DNA of 64,000 bases from Prorocentrum cordatum (taxonomy: Eukaryota > Sar > Dinophyceae > Prorocentrales > Prorocentraceae). This document shows, piece by piece, positions 44,861 to 55,077 of the stretch; positions within the stretch are counted from its first letter, which is position 1; every line of letters begins with the position of its first letter. Position numbers and translations under genes: made by a program. The stretch covers positions 10,001-74,000 of the forward strand of contig CAUYUJ010004291.1 in the NCBI GenBank assembly GCA_963575745.1, read 5' to 3'. Under the pieces are notes generated by a model. The model was not told the origin of the DNA. It worked only from the letters and a program-made list of their open reading frames with translations, and did not search any database.

Positions 44861-46073
44861 AAAGTGTATAAACTTTTCGTTCGCTTGTGAAGACCAGCGT
44901 CGCTTTGCGTAAACAATTGGCAAAAACAAACTCGCGCACCAAGGCCTCTGGGGCCCTCATCAGGCCTAGAAGGCGGCAGCCACCTGCTACGGCTTCATGC
45001 CGAGTTTCAATCGCCTGATTGCCGAACACTGGCGCTACATGGAAGAATGAAAGACAGTGGGCGGACTCAGAAGAGCAATCGCTGACGTAGGGGCACCGGA
45101 GCGAAGTGCGCGCGAGCCCTGCGGGGTGGCCGAGACCCCGCGGCCCGGCGCATTGCCGCACCCCCTGCGCCCCCCGGAATCGGGCGACGGATTTTTCAAG
45201 CCCGACGGTGGTTTCCGCCGACCGCAGCGCGACGACGGCGCTCGAAACGACGGGTCATCCCACACTGCTCCTTTGTCACGACCGTGCACGCGGGGCGAGA
45301 TTGCGAGGAGTTCAAACATAACCACAGCCCTGGAACCATTGGCAGCGCACAGAAAGTAAGCATGCCCATGCTGCTGGTTTGAAAAGGGAATTCGGCCCTC
45401 GAGGGCCCTCCATCAAAATCTGACATAAAGCCCCTCCCTTCCTTAGCCCCTTAGCCCAAAATGGCCATCATTTCAAAGTCCCGACTGTAGGTGCTCCGGC
45501 TTTGAGACCTCCGCGATGCCAGCCGGCATCACCTAGGCCAAGCCGAAGCCCACCGCACGGACTTGGGACGTGGAGGTCCCTGTCGCCCCCGAGGCATCCT
45601 CGGAGAGCGACCCCAGTGCCAAGCCGTGCGGGCACCCCGAATCACGACTGACTCACCACGCCAACCCTCCTCCGAGTGCGTTGCTCCATTACCGCAACTT
45701 GAGCCTCTGGCGGCCTTTCGGGAGCATCCGGGCACCCTGGAACGCCCTCGGACGAGGCGCAGCTGCTGGAAAGCACCCCCAGGCGAGGAAACACGCAAGA
45801 GGTCATGGAAACGTGCGAAGACCTGCGCGCATGTCCGTTTTTATTCGGCGTTTCGACATTGGGCGGAAGAGAGGGGGAGGGGGGGGTCTGGCTCCGGACC
45901 TCTGCTTACTGCGACTGCTTGCAGCAGCGCGTCCTGCGGGGGAGGAACCCCGCCTAATCGCAGGCGCCAAAAAGCAGCCAAGCTCTACTCCAGGCGGGAG
46001 GGGGGGAGGGGGGGCGCGAGGGCCCGCACCGATCGGCAAAACAATGGATACAAAAACGGTCACCATACGTGAA
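44861..46073. other. Unassigned spacer with one dispersed repeat
   Basis: 45545-45650 is homologous to 52657-52765 (GCACGGACTTGGGAC..., CCTCGGAGAGCGACCC, CTGACTCACCACGCC), a repeat that also abuts the LINE. The isolated TCCCGACTGTAG near 45480 resembles one MITE-1 end only. Nothing else recognised. Confidence 0.45.
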
Positions 46074-46240
46074 GGGGTCCTGGGGCACACAAATAAATGA
46101 ACACAAATAACAGAATTCCCCATATTGTCCCATATGTTCTGGGTTCTGGTTTTCCCCGCCACTTCCAATAGTTTTCCATATTTTCAGGGGAATCGACGAT
46201 TTAACTATGCCTGTGTGTTTTTTCCTCTCCTGAATGCGAT
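46074..46240. repeat. Dispersed repeat C, copy 2
   Basis: Same phrase order and orientation as 44430-44600 (GGGGCACACAAATAAATG ... GTGTGTTTTTTCCTC). Confidence 0.7.
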
Positions 46241-46244
46241 TGGG

Positions 46245-46395
46245 GCTCCCTGGTTCTCGGCCTCCGCCATGCCGAACGGCGTCATCTGCACGAAGCCGAA
46301 GTCCCAGACGTCGGGGAGCCCGTCGTGCGGCCAGCCCGGCCACAGCTCGGCGCCCCCCTCCCCGCGCCACCTCGGGGAGCAGAAAACAGTGCCAG
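46245..46395 (-). pseudogene. Gene-like fragment, unknown
   Basis: The minus strand reads ELWPGWPHDGLPDVWDFGF then VQMTPFGMAEAENQGAP with strong protein character, after a G-run frameshift from HCFLLPEVARG. It ends at repeat C just as the 44.6-kb fragment does. Family not recognised. Confidence 0.35.
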
Positions 46396-46440
46396 TGTGA
46401 GGTCGGGCCTGTCCCTACAGGCCTCCTAGATGGGGTCGAA

Positions 46441-46613
46441 GTAGATGGGGTCGGAGGATCGCGCCGCATCGCCGACACATCGGCGATGCATCGGCGATGC
46501 ATCGTCAACGTCGGAGGTGCATCGGCGACGTCGGCGTGAAGCAAATCGGGCTCCACATACAGCAGCATCGCCGATGCATCGGCGATGCGGCGCGATCCTC
46601 CGACCCCCTCTAC
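46441..46613. repeat. Long inverted repeat, 49-bp arms
   Basis: Arms 46441-46489 and 46565-46613 pair at 46 of 49 positions (GTAGATGGGGTCGGAGGATC... against ...GATCCTCCGACCCCCTCTAC) around a 75-nt loop. The inner part consists of GCATCGGCGAT repeats. Possibly a short palindromic mobile element; no target duplication identified. Confidence 0.9.
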
Positions 46614-46734
46614 TCCGACCCGAGCTGGGAGGCCTAGAGTACCCCTACAGGGGGATTCTGGACGAAGAATAAGACAATGTCAAAACATACTCCAAGCAAC
46701 TTGTTCTATATACACACTATATGTATAAAAGAAT

Positions 46735-47500
46735 CCCCCCTCCCCCCCGCAAAAAAAACGCCGACCCCTTGGGGTCACGGCGTGTGAGATGCTTCCCCCT
46801 CCCCAAACCCCTCCCCCGGAGCCCGGTCCAGCCAGTTTGGAGGTGGGGGGGGGGGGGGGCAAAGGTTTCGGCCGCACCCTTGGAGCCTCAGGGGGAAGGG
46901 GGGCCCAAAACGGGCCAAGAGGGCCTCAAAAGGCCCCGCGGACGGTCCAAGAGGGCTACGAGTCGCCGAACGATCGCTCCAAGACGCCCAAGATCGCCTC
47001 CAGACGGTCCCAAGAGGCCACCAAGAGGCCCCAAGCAGCCACCAAGAGGCGTCCCCAGAGGCCATCCAGAGGCAAAAGTCGCCCCTTCCCTAGGGAAGCC
47101 GCATATTATTTGCACATTCGCCTCTTGGGCTTTCACGAGGCCCACAAGGGCATAAGAAGCCTTCAAGATCGACCCAAGATAGCCCAAGAGGCCCCCAAAA
47201 GGGCTCCCAAACGGCCCAAGAGGGCCCCAAGACGGCCCCAGAAGCTTCCAAAACGACCCAGGAGGGCCCCAGGACGGCCCCAAGAGGAGGCCCAGAGGGG
47301 GAACCCGAATCAACATGTCGAGCACTCGGCCCCGAAAAAACCTGAGGAGGCGCCAATCGGCCCCCAAGAGGCTCCCACGAGGCTCCCGAGAGGCCCAAAA
47401 GAGGCTCTTGGAGGCCTCAAAACGGCTCCCAAGAGGCCATAAAAGTGCTGCTAGGAGAGCCCAGAGAAGTCCAAGAGCAGAGCGGCGATCCACCAACCGC
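46735..47500. repeat. Homopolymer-rich start and CCAAGAGGGCC simple-repeat field
   Basis: C-runs and A8 near 46740-46760 and a run of about 16 G near 46845 are followed by about 600 bp of degenerate GCCCCAAGAGGCC/CCAAGACGGCC units. Confidence 0.8.
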
Positions 47501-47714
47501 CCCCGACGAAAACCCAAGAAGCTAAAACCCCAAGATTCCCAAGAAATCGTTCCGCAAACTCCGCTGTTCACTCTTACTGCCGCCCCGAGCGACGGTGCGG
47601 CGCCAGCCAATGAATTAAATTGTCTCCTGACTATGCTTGAACTTGTTTTGGAAATTCCTCCTGTAGAGAGACAGGCCCGACTTAGTGCCAGTGTTTTCGG
47701 AGCCCCAACACCGT
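47501..47714. other. LINE 3' flank
   Basis: Contains CCTGTAGAGAGACAGGC...CGACTTAGTGCC, which resembles 63790-63820 near the right end of the window (CAGTAGAGGGACAGGC...CGACTTAAC). No gene. Confidence 0.5.
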
Positions 47715-47733
47715 GCGGTGACGGGCCGCTCGA
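47715..47733. repeat. LINE target-site duplication, 3' copy
   Basis: On the minus strand TCGAGCGGCCCGTCACCGC immediately follows the A8 tail. It matches 52623-52605 at 17 of 19 bases. Confidence 0.75.
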
Positions 47734-47746
47734 TTTTTTTTGGCCG

Positions 47747-50700
47747 CTAGCCTGCTGATTGCCCCACAGCGAGCCTTGCGACAGTGAGCTTTGTCCAGGC
47801 GGTCTGCAGTGCGCGGGGGCGCCTGCAGTGGAGGCGTATCCGCGCCTCGAAAAGACTAGCAGGGCCGACTACACTGCCAACCCTCCTCTGAGAGTGCGCA
47901 TGTAAAAGGGCTTCACAGAACGACGCGCAGCACAGCACTGCCTCCACAGAAGGGTGCACAGCAAGGAGGAGAAGAGAGGAAATCGGGATAGTGTCGGCAC
48001 AATTCGCAATCGCACCCAGCCAGGGCCTTGCAATGTCCAGGAAACGCGGGCAAACGATGTAATGTCGCATATCATCGAGATCCGCTCCAGGGACCTCCGA
48101 CACACACCCAAAGATGCAACCCCGAGAGATCGTATGGAAACGCGATGTCGTACACACACCACGGCACGCGATCCGCAACGGTGCCAACCCAATATACATA
48201 TTCGTACGTTTCGTCGTGTAACGGATTTTCCCGATCACGTGGGCAACCTCGATGGGGCACGGGGCAGGGAGCCAGGAGGAGACCCTGCGGAGGAGCCCAG
48301 TTTCAGGACAATCGGCGAGGTCCACAGGGTCCCGAGCGAGGAGCGCAGTCAGAAAGCGACGCTGGAGCTACTTCTCAGGGAAATCGTGCGGGACCGCTTC
48401 AGTGATCTGCTGACAGCCGTTGCACACAATGCACATCTGTCGCACAAAAGAGTCCCTCCACCACCCATTCAGTGTCCTAACAATGCATACACCATCCTCC
48501 ATCCCATTCCGTCTCCGTTCCATCGAGGTGGCGGCCTCCAAAAGCGGGACAAGTGACTGCCGCACGCAACTGCACCGCACGCGCGTAAGGTCCCAGTGCT
48601 GGGAACTCCGCAGTCAGTCCCAGTGCCTTGAGACCACAGAGCATCTGTGTAGAGAAGGAATACCGCGGGGCAGCAGCGAGCAACTGAAGAGACGCAGCAT
48701 ACACACGGTGCACTTCGCGCGTCGGGGCATAGAACTGCAAGAGATACCCAAGAACCGACAGGCACGTGGACGTAAACATGACGATGGTCGTCGCAAGACC
48801 GAACCCAAGATTCCGTAAGGCACGCACACGCTGTTGGAATTTGTCGAGGGCCCCCCGCCACACATGATCCCCCCCGTCAGGACCAATTTCCACTCCCAGG
48901 TAGCGAGCATGTAGCCCAACTTGAAGAAACCCAAAGGGCGCCCCAAGAGCCCAAAGCCAGTCAGACCCCACTTCACACGGCTGCCCACCCGTAAGAACCA
49001 GTTGGCACTTAGAGTAGTTGAGCCGAAGACCAATCGCATTATCCAGGGCCCCTAAGAGCTCGAGAATAGGAACCAGCCCCGTACGGATATCACAGACCCC
49101 AAACAGAAGATCATCCGCGTACCCCAGCCCTCTGCCAATATGTGCGCTACCCTTACGCAGCAGCCAGCGCAAAATAGGGTCCAGGGCCAGCGCGAAAAGG
49201 CACATGCTAGTCGGGTCCCCCTGCCGCACTCCTCGTTCTATCTTGATGCGCTGCAGACGCCGCCCAGACAGAGTGACTATGGCTGCGCTGTCAGTGTAGA
49301 GGGCAGCAAAGAAACAGATGATGGGAGTAGGAACAGACATGGTACTGAGAACAGTGAGAATCCAGCTGACAAAGAGGGACGGGAACGCAGCAGCGAAGTC
49401 GGTAAGCAGGAGCGCCGAGTGCGGCTTACCATGAAGCCATTGAGATAATCCCCATCCCTCCGCCTCCACCACGTTAGACGTGATACTCCTCCCACCAACA
49501 CCACCCGATTGCATCTCATGAACTGTCGACTACGCAACCGAGGCAAGCGGCAAGCCCATCGCTGCAGACAGCGCCTTGCACGAAGTGTCGGCCGGGGCCA
49601 ACGGCCGCGTCTTGCTAGCGTCACGAAAGACTGCGGTGCCCGCGCTGGAGTCCTGTAGACCCTTGGGGAGGAAGGTGAGAAGAACATGCCGCATGTCTAT
49701 GGGGAAGTCAGTGCTATTCGTGTCATACAAGTACTCATGCACATCGTAGAGCAAGTTGGCGACAGGGTCAGTCTGCCAACAGCTGCAAGGGATACCATCA
49801 GGACCAGGGGCAGTTGTAGGTTTTGCACGAATGGCACGGATAAAATCATACCGCTCGATCCTCCACTGAACCACCTCACGCAAAGGCCGAACAGACTGGC
49901 AGTGCTCAAGGAACTCCTCCCGCCCCGACATGTCCTCCTCTTTAGCAGCAAAGACCCCCTCCCAGTATCGAGCAAGGACGTTGCCAGACTCCTCCACAGT
50001 TGTACAGGGGGGGCCGTCATCAGCGAGAACTCCCGAGAGGTGCACACGGCGACGCAGCTTGCGAGAGACCTGCATCTTAAACCGGGCACGCGAGATGGCC
50101 TGCTGCCGCCGAGCCCCCTCCTCCTCCCCCGCTGTCGTCGTTGCTACCGCCTGGTTAAACTGGGCCTCCAGCACAGTGTAATGGCACCGCCTGGCATATT
50201 CACAAAGACGGGCGTAGTCCGTGCACCCCTCACGGTCCACATAAAAGACTTGCAACAGCATCGGAAGCGCCCCAATCGCACTTCGCACCAGGTCAAAGTT
50301 CCCTGTGCGCCACCCTCGCGCCGCACGCATGGCCCAGAAATGCTGTTCCTCAGGTGTGCGAGCAGGTTTGTGTGCAAGCGCGCGTTTGGCAGCCCGAACA
50401 GCTTCGCGCATTGCAGACTTCGCAGCCTCGAGCCGCCGAAGAGGACTCCACTCCGTGGGGATCTGTTGAAGGCCTTCCGAAACGATGTCCTTGTAAACTG
50501 GGGTCTTGCTGAGCCAAACAGGTACCACCGAGGACTCCTTGGGGTTGAAGGCCTGAAAGGAGACTGCAACGGGAAGATGATCCGACAGTTCACACCGCGT
50601 CGGTCGGTTCCACACCTTCGCCTGCAAGGTGAGGTCGGCGAGGAGGGCACACGGAAGATCTGTGTATATGCGGTCAAGACGCGCCGCATGAGCGCTGCCG

Positions 50701-51311
50701 TCGTTGCCCCACCCATAGCGAGTCGGACCAGGCTGGTAAAGCTCAGCCCAACGTGCACACTTCGTGCTAAAGTATGTGGTGTGCCATCTGTCCCCTGCCT
50801 CCCAATGCCCACCATCATCAGACTGCCTCCCTTCCTCCTCCAGAGCGAAATTCCAGTCCCCACCTATGAGGTTGAAACAAGCCGTCGCCGAGGGCAGCGC
50901 ACGACACACGGTGCGAAGCACACGCCGGTACTGCAGGTGACCGTGACACGTGTTAGGCATGTGTACATTGACGATACAGAGCGCACCATGCGGACCGACA
51001 CATTGCGAAAAAAACACCCGACCTTCCCTCAAAAGACGATGCCGAATAGACGAGAACTGAGAGGCAAGCGCGGCACTAATTACGGTAACCGTGCCTCCCG
51101 CAGCAGTCGACGCACACATCGTCGCACCAATGTGGCACCCACGCAACTGCTGTCTCAGGCATACGATATCCCCCTCATGCCCATGACATTCCTGAATACA
51201 TACAACGCCATACCGTTCACACAACTGCAAGAATTTACGATAGCGAGCCCTCGCAACCCCCCCTCCATATCTGACAGAAGCAAAAAGAGCGGCAGCATTC
51301 CACGTGACCAT
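47747..51311 (-). pseudogene. LINE ORF2: endonuclease-reverse transcriptase, inactivated
   Basis: Residues 1-255 (from ATG 51311) form an APE endonuclease: TWNAAAL, IQECHG (Glu41), GGDWN (152-154), ARLDRIY (Asp213) and LSDHLP (Asp244/His245). RT follows: PTTAPGPDGIPCSCW and LLTFLPKG, then TAG at 49532-49530. The same frame continues (49514-48477) with LLLTDFAAAFPSL (motif A Asp), GVRQGDPTSM and YADDLLFG (catalytic Asp pair). Near 48480 the frame shifts; the C-terminal part, with another TAG at 48370-48368, runs to 47747 and contains C-x3-C-x13-H-x3-C (CIFGC...HYIVC), like the terminal zinc finger of many LINEs. Catalytic residues look intact, so decay is recent relative to the relic at 3-5.5 kb. 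Confidence 0.9.
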
Positions 51312-51495
51312 CGAAGAGGGGCGCAGAGGAGAGAAGAGAAGATCCGTAATATCCGTAATGTCATCGGTGTCCGAGCTGTCAAACGCATCATCCGTAGTGT
51401 CAGTAGAAGAAGAAGGGGCGGAGGGAGAAGAGGGGAAACCACAGTCAGCAGGACGCGAGCGCAGTGTCGCTCTGTCAAGGCGGTTACGTGCATGC

Positions 51496-52455
51496 TTAAA
51501 AGGGACGCCTCATTGCGACTTGTGCCGCTTCCATCAAGCTGCCTTTGTCCGCCAGAATGCCAAACTCCGTCAGCGTGGAGTCAGTGAACTCGACCTGGAC
51601 ATCATTAGCACCTTCGAGTACTGAAACGTGGGCACATTGTACGGGGTCCTCCTCACCGCGCAAGATGTAGACGTCGCCACCGAGTCCGTTCGAGCCAACC
51701 GTGAACCTGCCATTGAGCAGCGCATCCAACTTCTGTCTGAGCTTGCCCATCGCGAGAAACAACCGACGATCCTTGACCTTGAGGTCTCTACGAACTTTGA
51801 GGACGAAGTATCCGCCCTTCGGATCAGGGAACTGAAGCTCGCCCTCGATCTTCTGGAAGTTGCTGAGAAAATCGGAAGCTGCTGATGCGGAGTTGAACTC
51901 GAAGATCGCCTTCCGATTGAGGTCGAACGCTTTGATCACAACCGATTTCTGTGAGTGGAGGGGCATGCAGCGGTGACGTACAACTTCCGCAGCACGACGT
52001 AGGGTGGCCTGCATCAGCGGACGTGGAAACCCGAGCAGCACCAGACGCGCAGCTCCCTCCTGCGAAGATGATCCCGTAGCACCATCCGAAGAGGAAAGGC
52101 CAGGCGATCGGGACGAAGCGGGGCTGAGCGCGCGACGACGGCGAGGGGGTGGACCACCACCGGCCGGCGTGTCATTGAGCTGGCTCTCCAACTTCTGCAC
52201 CATGGACTCGAGCTTCTGCATCCTGACCTGTCGCTCCGCCTCGGCGGACATGTCGGCCATCGCATCCTCGCTCGACTGGTATTGCTCCATACTGGCCTCA
52301 AGAATGTCCATCCTCGCCGCCAGCTGGCTGTAGTCCGAGCGCATCTCCGTGACTGAAGCTGTGATCTCAATCTGGAACGAAGAGAGCTTCGCATCGATGC
52401 CCGTGACTGACGCCAAGATCGATCGCGCCCACTCGGGAGCAGCCTCGTGCGCCAT
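51496..52455 (-). CDS. LINE ORF1 protein (coiled coil plus RRM-like)
   Basis: 319 codons. I choose ATG 52455 (MAHEAAPEW) because it is the first ATG downstream of the SL; the open frame extends upstream to 52665, but that part would translate the SL and flanking DNA. Residues about 20-92 are a heptad-rich coiled coil (MRSDYSQLAARMDILEASME, RMQKLESMVQKLESQL), 95-125 a Pro/Arg/Ser linker, and about 130-245 an RRM-like fold (RLVLLGFPRPLMQATLRRA, KAIFEFNSASAASDFL) with a basic C-terminal part. The architecture parallels L1-type ORF1 RNA-binding proteins that trimerise and coat LINE RNA. The frame is fully open, unlike ORF2. It ends 184 nt before ORF2. Confidence 0.85.
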   Translation of the reverse strand: MAHEAAPEWARSILASVTGIDAKLSSFQIEITASVTEMRSDYSQLAARMDILEASMEQYQSSEDAMADMSAEAERQVRMQKLESMVQKLESQLNDTPAGGGPPPRRRRALSPASSRSPGLSSSDGATGSSSQEGAARLVLLGFPRPLMQATLRRAAEVVRHRCMPLHSQKSVVIKAFDLNRKAIFEFNSASAASDFLSNFQKIEGELQFPDPKGGYFVLKVRRDLKVKDRRLFLAMGKLRQKLDALLNGRFTVGSNGLGGDVYILRGEEDPVQCAHVSVLEGANDVQVEFTDSTLTEFGILADKGSLMEAAQVAMRRPF

Positions 52456-52582
52456 TCGCAGGTGCGTGAAACTGAAAATGTTGGTGCCTGGGGTCGAAAG
52501 AAGCAATCCTGGAAGGGCGGCAGCCCTCGAGCCAGGCCCTCTGCTGCGACCAAGCTCGAAGCGCCAGGCCGCGCGTTTCGAA

Positions 52583-52604
52583 CTTGAGCCAAAATGGCTA
52601 CGGA
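52583..52604 (-). promoter_or_regulatory. Dinoflagellate spliced-leader sequence
   Basis: The minus strand reads T-CCGTAGCCATTTTGG-CTCAAG, identical to the 22-nt dinoflagellate SL consensus (first base degenerate in the consensus). Being at the exact 5' end of the LINE, it is an SL relic copied from a trans-spliced mRNA. It is not an SL RNA gene: no donor GT/Sm site follows it. Confidence 0.95.
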
Positions 52605-52623
52605 GCGGTGACGGACCGCTTGA
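52605..52623. repeat. LINE target-site duplication, 5' copy
   Basis: Minus strand TCAAGCGGTCCGTCACCGC directly precedes the SL. It matches the sequence after the poly(A) tail except at two positions. Confidence 0.75.
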
Positions 52624-53052
52624 TGACCTCAGAACCCCCGACGACCTCACCGCGCGGTCCGTCACCGCACGATGCTGGGTCCTCGGAGGCCCCAGTCGCC
52701 CGAGACATCATCGGAGAACGACCCGAGTCCCCAAACTGTGCGGCGACCCCGACACCCCACTGACTCGCCACACGGTGTGGCCCCCACACCGCTTGGGTGC
52801 CACCGAGTCTCACGCTGGTCGGACTGACCACCTCAGCGCGTTCCCAGATCTCAGACGACACGACGTGTCCAATCTGAGCGGTTTTCCTCTATCGTTAGGT
52901 CGGGCCTGTCCCCATAATGGGGGGGGTTGGGCGAAAAATAAGAATTATAGCCGGAGTGCAGTATCCCCAAACAGGGTTTTTAGACCCACTGCGGTTTCCA
53001 AGGTCGATTGCGTGCCCGTCCAGTGCGGGCTGGCATGGCATGTTAAAACATG
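52624..53052. other. LINE 5' flank with dispersed repeat
   Basis: 52657-52765 (GCGGTCCGTCACCGCACGATG...) is shared with 45545-45650. The first part also resembles the LINE 3' flank in inverted orientation. No gene recognised to 53050. Confidence 0.5.
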
Positions 53053-54627
53053 CCTCCTCCTCCTCCTCCTCCTCCTCCTCCTCCTCCTCCTGGGCTTCCT
53101 GGCCTCATGTGCCTCCTGTGGCATCCTGGACCCCCTGTGGGCCTCCTGGGGCTTCCTCTTGGACCTCCTGTGGCCTCCTGGACCCCACCTGGGGTTTCCT
53201 GAAGCCTCTTGGGGCTCTCAGGGGGGGATATCTAACATGTGGACGTCGGGCCCCCCCAAATGGGGGGGGGGCACAAGAGCAGGAAAAATCAACGAATCGA
53301 CACCAGATGTGTATTAACTTGACACGTTCTGATAGGGGGCCTCCTGGAGCCTCCTGGGAGCCTCCTGGGAATCTCCTGCGAACCCCTGGGGCCTGTCCTG
53401 AAGCTCTCTGCGGCCTCCTGAAGCTCTCTGGGGCCTCCTGGGGCTCCCAGGGTCCCAGGGGGGATGTGTAACATGTGGTTTTTTTTGCCCCCAGGCTGGA
53501 CCACCTCTTGCGCAGCATCTGAGAGCTCAGAGTTGCGAGAATGTCTTGTGCGAAACAGGCCAGACCACCTTGCGCACGGCATCTCAGAGCTCAGAGTTGC
53601 GAGGATGTCTCAGGCGAGATGGGCTGGACCACCTCGCGCAGGGCATCTCGGAGCCCAGAGTTGCGAGGATGTCTCAGGCGAAACGGGCTGGACCACCTCG
53701 CGCGCGGCATCTCGGACCCCAGAGTTGCGACGATGTCTCGGGCGAAACGTACTGCGAGGAAGTCTCAGGCGAAACGGGCCGGACCACCTCGAGCGCGGCG
53801 TCTCAGAGCTCCGAGTTGCGGGAGCCTCCTGGGGCCTCCTGGGGCCTCCTCGTGACCTCCTGGGGCTTCCTCCTGGGCTTCCTGTGGCCTCCTGGACCCC
53901 ACCTGGGGCTTCCTGAAGCCTCTTGGCGCTCCCAGGGGGGATATCTAACATGTGACCGTCGGGGCCCCCCAAAATGCCACAAGAGCAGGAAAAATCAACG
54001 AATCGACACCGGATTTGTATTAACTTGACACGTTCTGATAGGGGGCCTCCTGGGGCCTCCTGGGAATCTCCTGCGGACCCCTGGGGCCTGTCCTGGGCGT
54101 CCTGCGGCTTCCTGAAGCTCTCTGGGGCCTCCTGGGGCTCCCAGGGAGGATATGTAACATGTGGTCTTCTGGGCCCCCAGGCTGGACCACCTTTTGCGCA
54201 GCATCTGGGAGCTCAGAGTTGCGAGAATGTCTTATGCGAAACGGGCCGGACCAACTTGCGCACGGCTACAGAGCTCAGAGCTGCAAGGATGTCTCAGGCG
54301 AGACGGGCCCGTGTCTCGGGCGAAACGTGCTGCGAGGAAGTCTCAGGCGAAACGGGCTGGACCACCTCGAGCGCGGCGTCTCAGAGCTCCGAGTTGCGGG
54401 GGCCTCCTGGTGCCTCCTGGGGCCTCCTGGGGACCTCCTGGGGCTTCCTCCTAGGCCTCCTGTGGCCTCCTGAGCTCCACCTGGGGTTTCTTGAAGCCTC
54501 TTGGGGCTCCCAGGGGGGATATCTAACCTGTGGCCGCTTGGGCCTCTCAAAATGGGGGGGGGGCACAAGAGCAGGAAAAATGAACGAATCGACACCGGAT
54601 GTGTATTAACTTGACACGTTCTGATAG
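53053..54627. repeat. Compound repeat field: (TCC)n, CTCCTGGGGC repeats and 64-bp minisatellite in a higher-order unit
   Basis: Starts with (TCC)n (53053-53090). A compound unit recurs with GACACGTTCTGATAGGGGGC at about 53321, 54027 and 54613 (spacing 706 and 586 bp). Each unit has CCTCCTGGGGCCTCC repeats, GGATATCTAACATGTG or GGATATGTAACATGTG, and two to five copies of a 63-64-bp minisatellite (GAGGATGTCTCAGGCGAAAC, GGACCACCTCGCGC, CATCTCAGAGCTCAGAG). ORFs reading MSQAKRAGPPRA follow the minisatellite. Confidence 0.9.
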
Positions 54628-54632
54628 GGGGC
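54628..54632. repeat. Copia target-site duplication, left
   Basis: GGGGC, repeated at 62713-62717. The uninterrupted sequence GATAGGGGGCCTCCTGGGG at 54037 shows the pre-insertion state. Confidence 0.9.
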
Positions 54633-54781
54633 TGTTGAAATGGACACTGTCTCCCTGGCCCCCCGAGATGCCCCTCTCACGCCGACGCCGATTCGACCGC
54701 AACCGTTTCGGTTTCAGAGCTCTTGAGTCTCGGGCAGACAAGACTTTCAGCTTTCTTGCGACGGCGGCAGCCGTCAGTTGA
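54633..54781 (+). repeat. 5' LTR
   Basis: TGTTGAAATGGACACTGTCT ... CGGCAGCCGTCAGTTGA, 149 bp. It ends TGA rather than the usual CA; the ends are fixed by the GGGGC duplication on the outside and by alignment with the 3' LTR. Confidence 0.9.
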
Positions 54782-54800
54782 TGGTAAGCGGAGCGGACTG
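54782..54800 (+). other. Putative primer-binding site
   Basis: TGGTAAGCGGAGCGG begins immediately after the LTR. TGG fits the complement of a tRNA CCA 3' end and TGGTA is the usual start of initiator-Met priming sites; the remainder does not match enough to name the tRNA. Confidence 0.45.
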
Positions 54801-55077
54801 GTTCGCCACGGTCTGCTCCCGCCTCCGCGGCTCGCGGGGGACTGCTTGGCGCGCCCCGTGGCTGGGGCTGCTGGCCTGGCCTGCAGGGAGCGGGCTCGGC
54901 ACCACGGCGCAGGTTGTAGCGGACCTGCACAAGCTGGACTACCAGGGCGGAGTCTGGCACCGGCGGCGCTGCAGCATCGCGCACGCCATCATCACGAGCT
55001 CGATCGCTGCTGCCCTGGCAACCAGCAGCACCACGAGCAGCACTACGAGCAGCACCACTGCAACTCCAAGAAATACC

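Larger units (their letters stand above)
47734..52604 (-). mobile_element. Full-length APE-type LINE starting with a spliced leader
   Basis: 4871-bp non-LTR retrotransposon. Its 5' end is the complete SL (52604-52583); ORF1, ORF2 and an A8 tail (47741-47734) follow, and a 19-bp target duplication brackets exactly this interval. The 5' leader after the SL is 127 nt. ORF2 carries an apurinic-like endonuclease and an RT, so the element resembles the two-ORF L1/Jockey-type organisation; the clade is not determined. Two in-frame stops and one frameshift in ORF2 make it inactive. Target duplication divergence (2 of 19) also argues for an old insertion. Confidence 0.9.

Noticed and set aside
45478-45490. 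TCCCGACTGTAG as another MITE-1 end
   Set aside because: Only one end-like match is present; no partner TIR within 400 bp.
52456-52665. Upstream extension of LINE ORF1 across the SL
   Set aside because: Translation would include non-element flank and the SL; the mRNA begins at the SL, so the first usable ATG is 52455.
54778-55077. Extended gag N-terminus starting in the LTR
   Set aside because: The first residues would come from the LTR/primer-binding site and a low-complexity Ser/Thr run; the ATG at 55078 has a better context and begins typical gag text.
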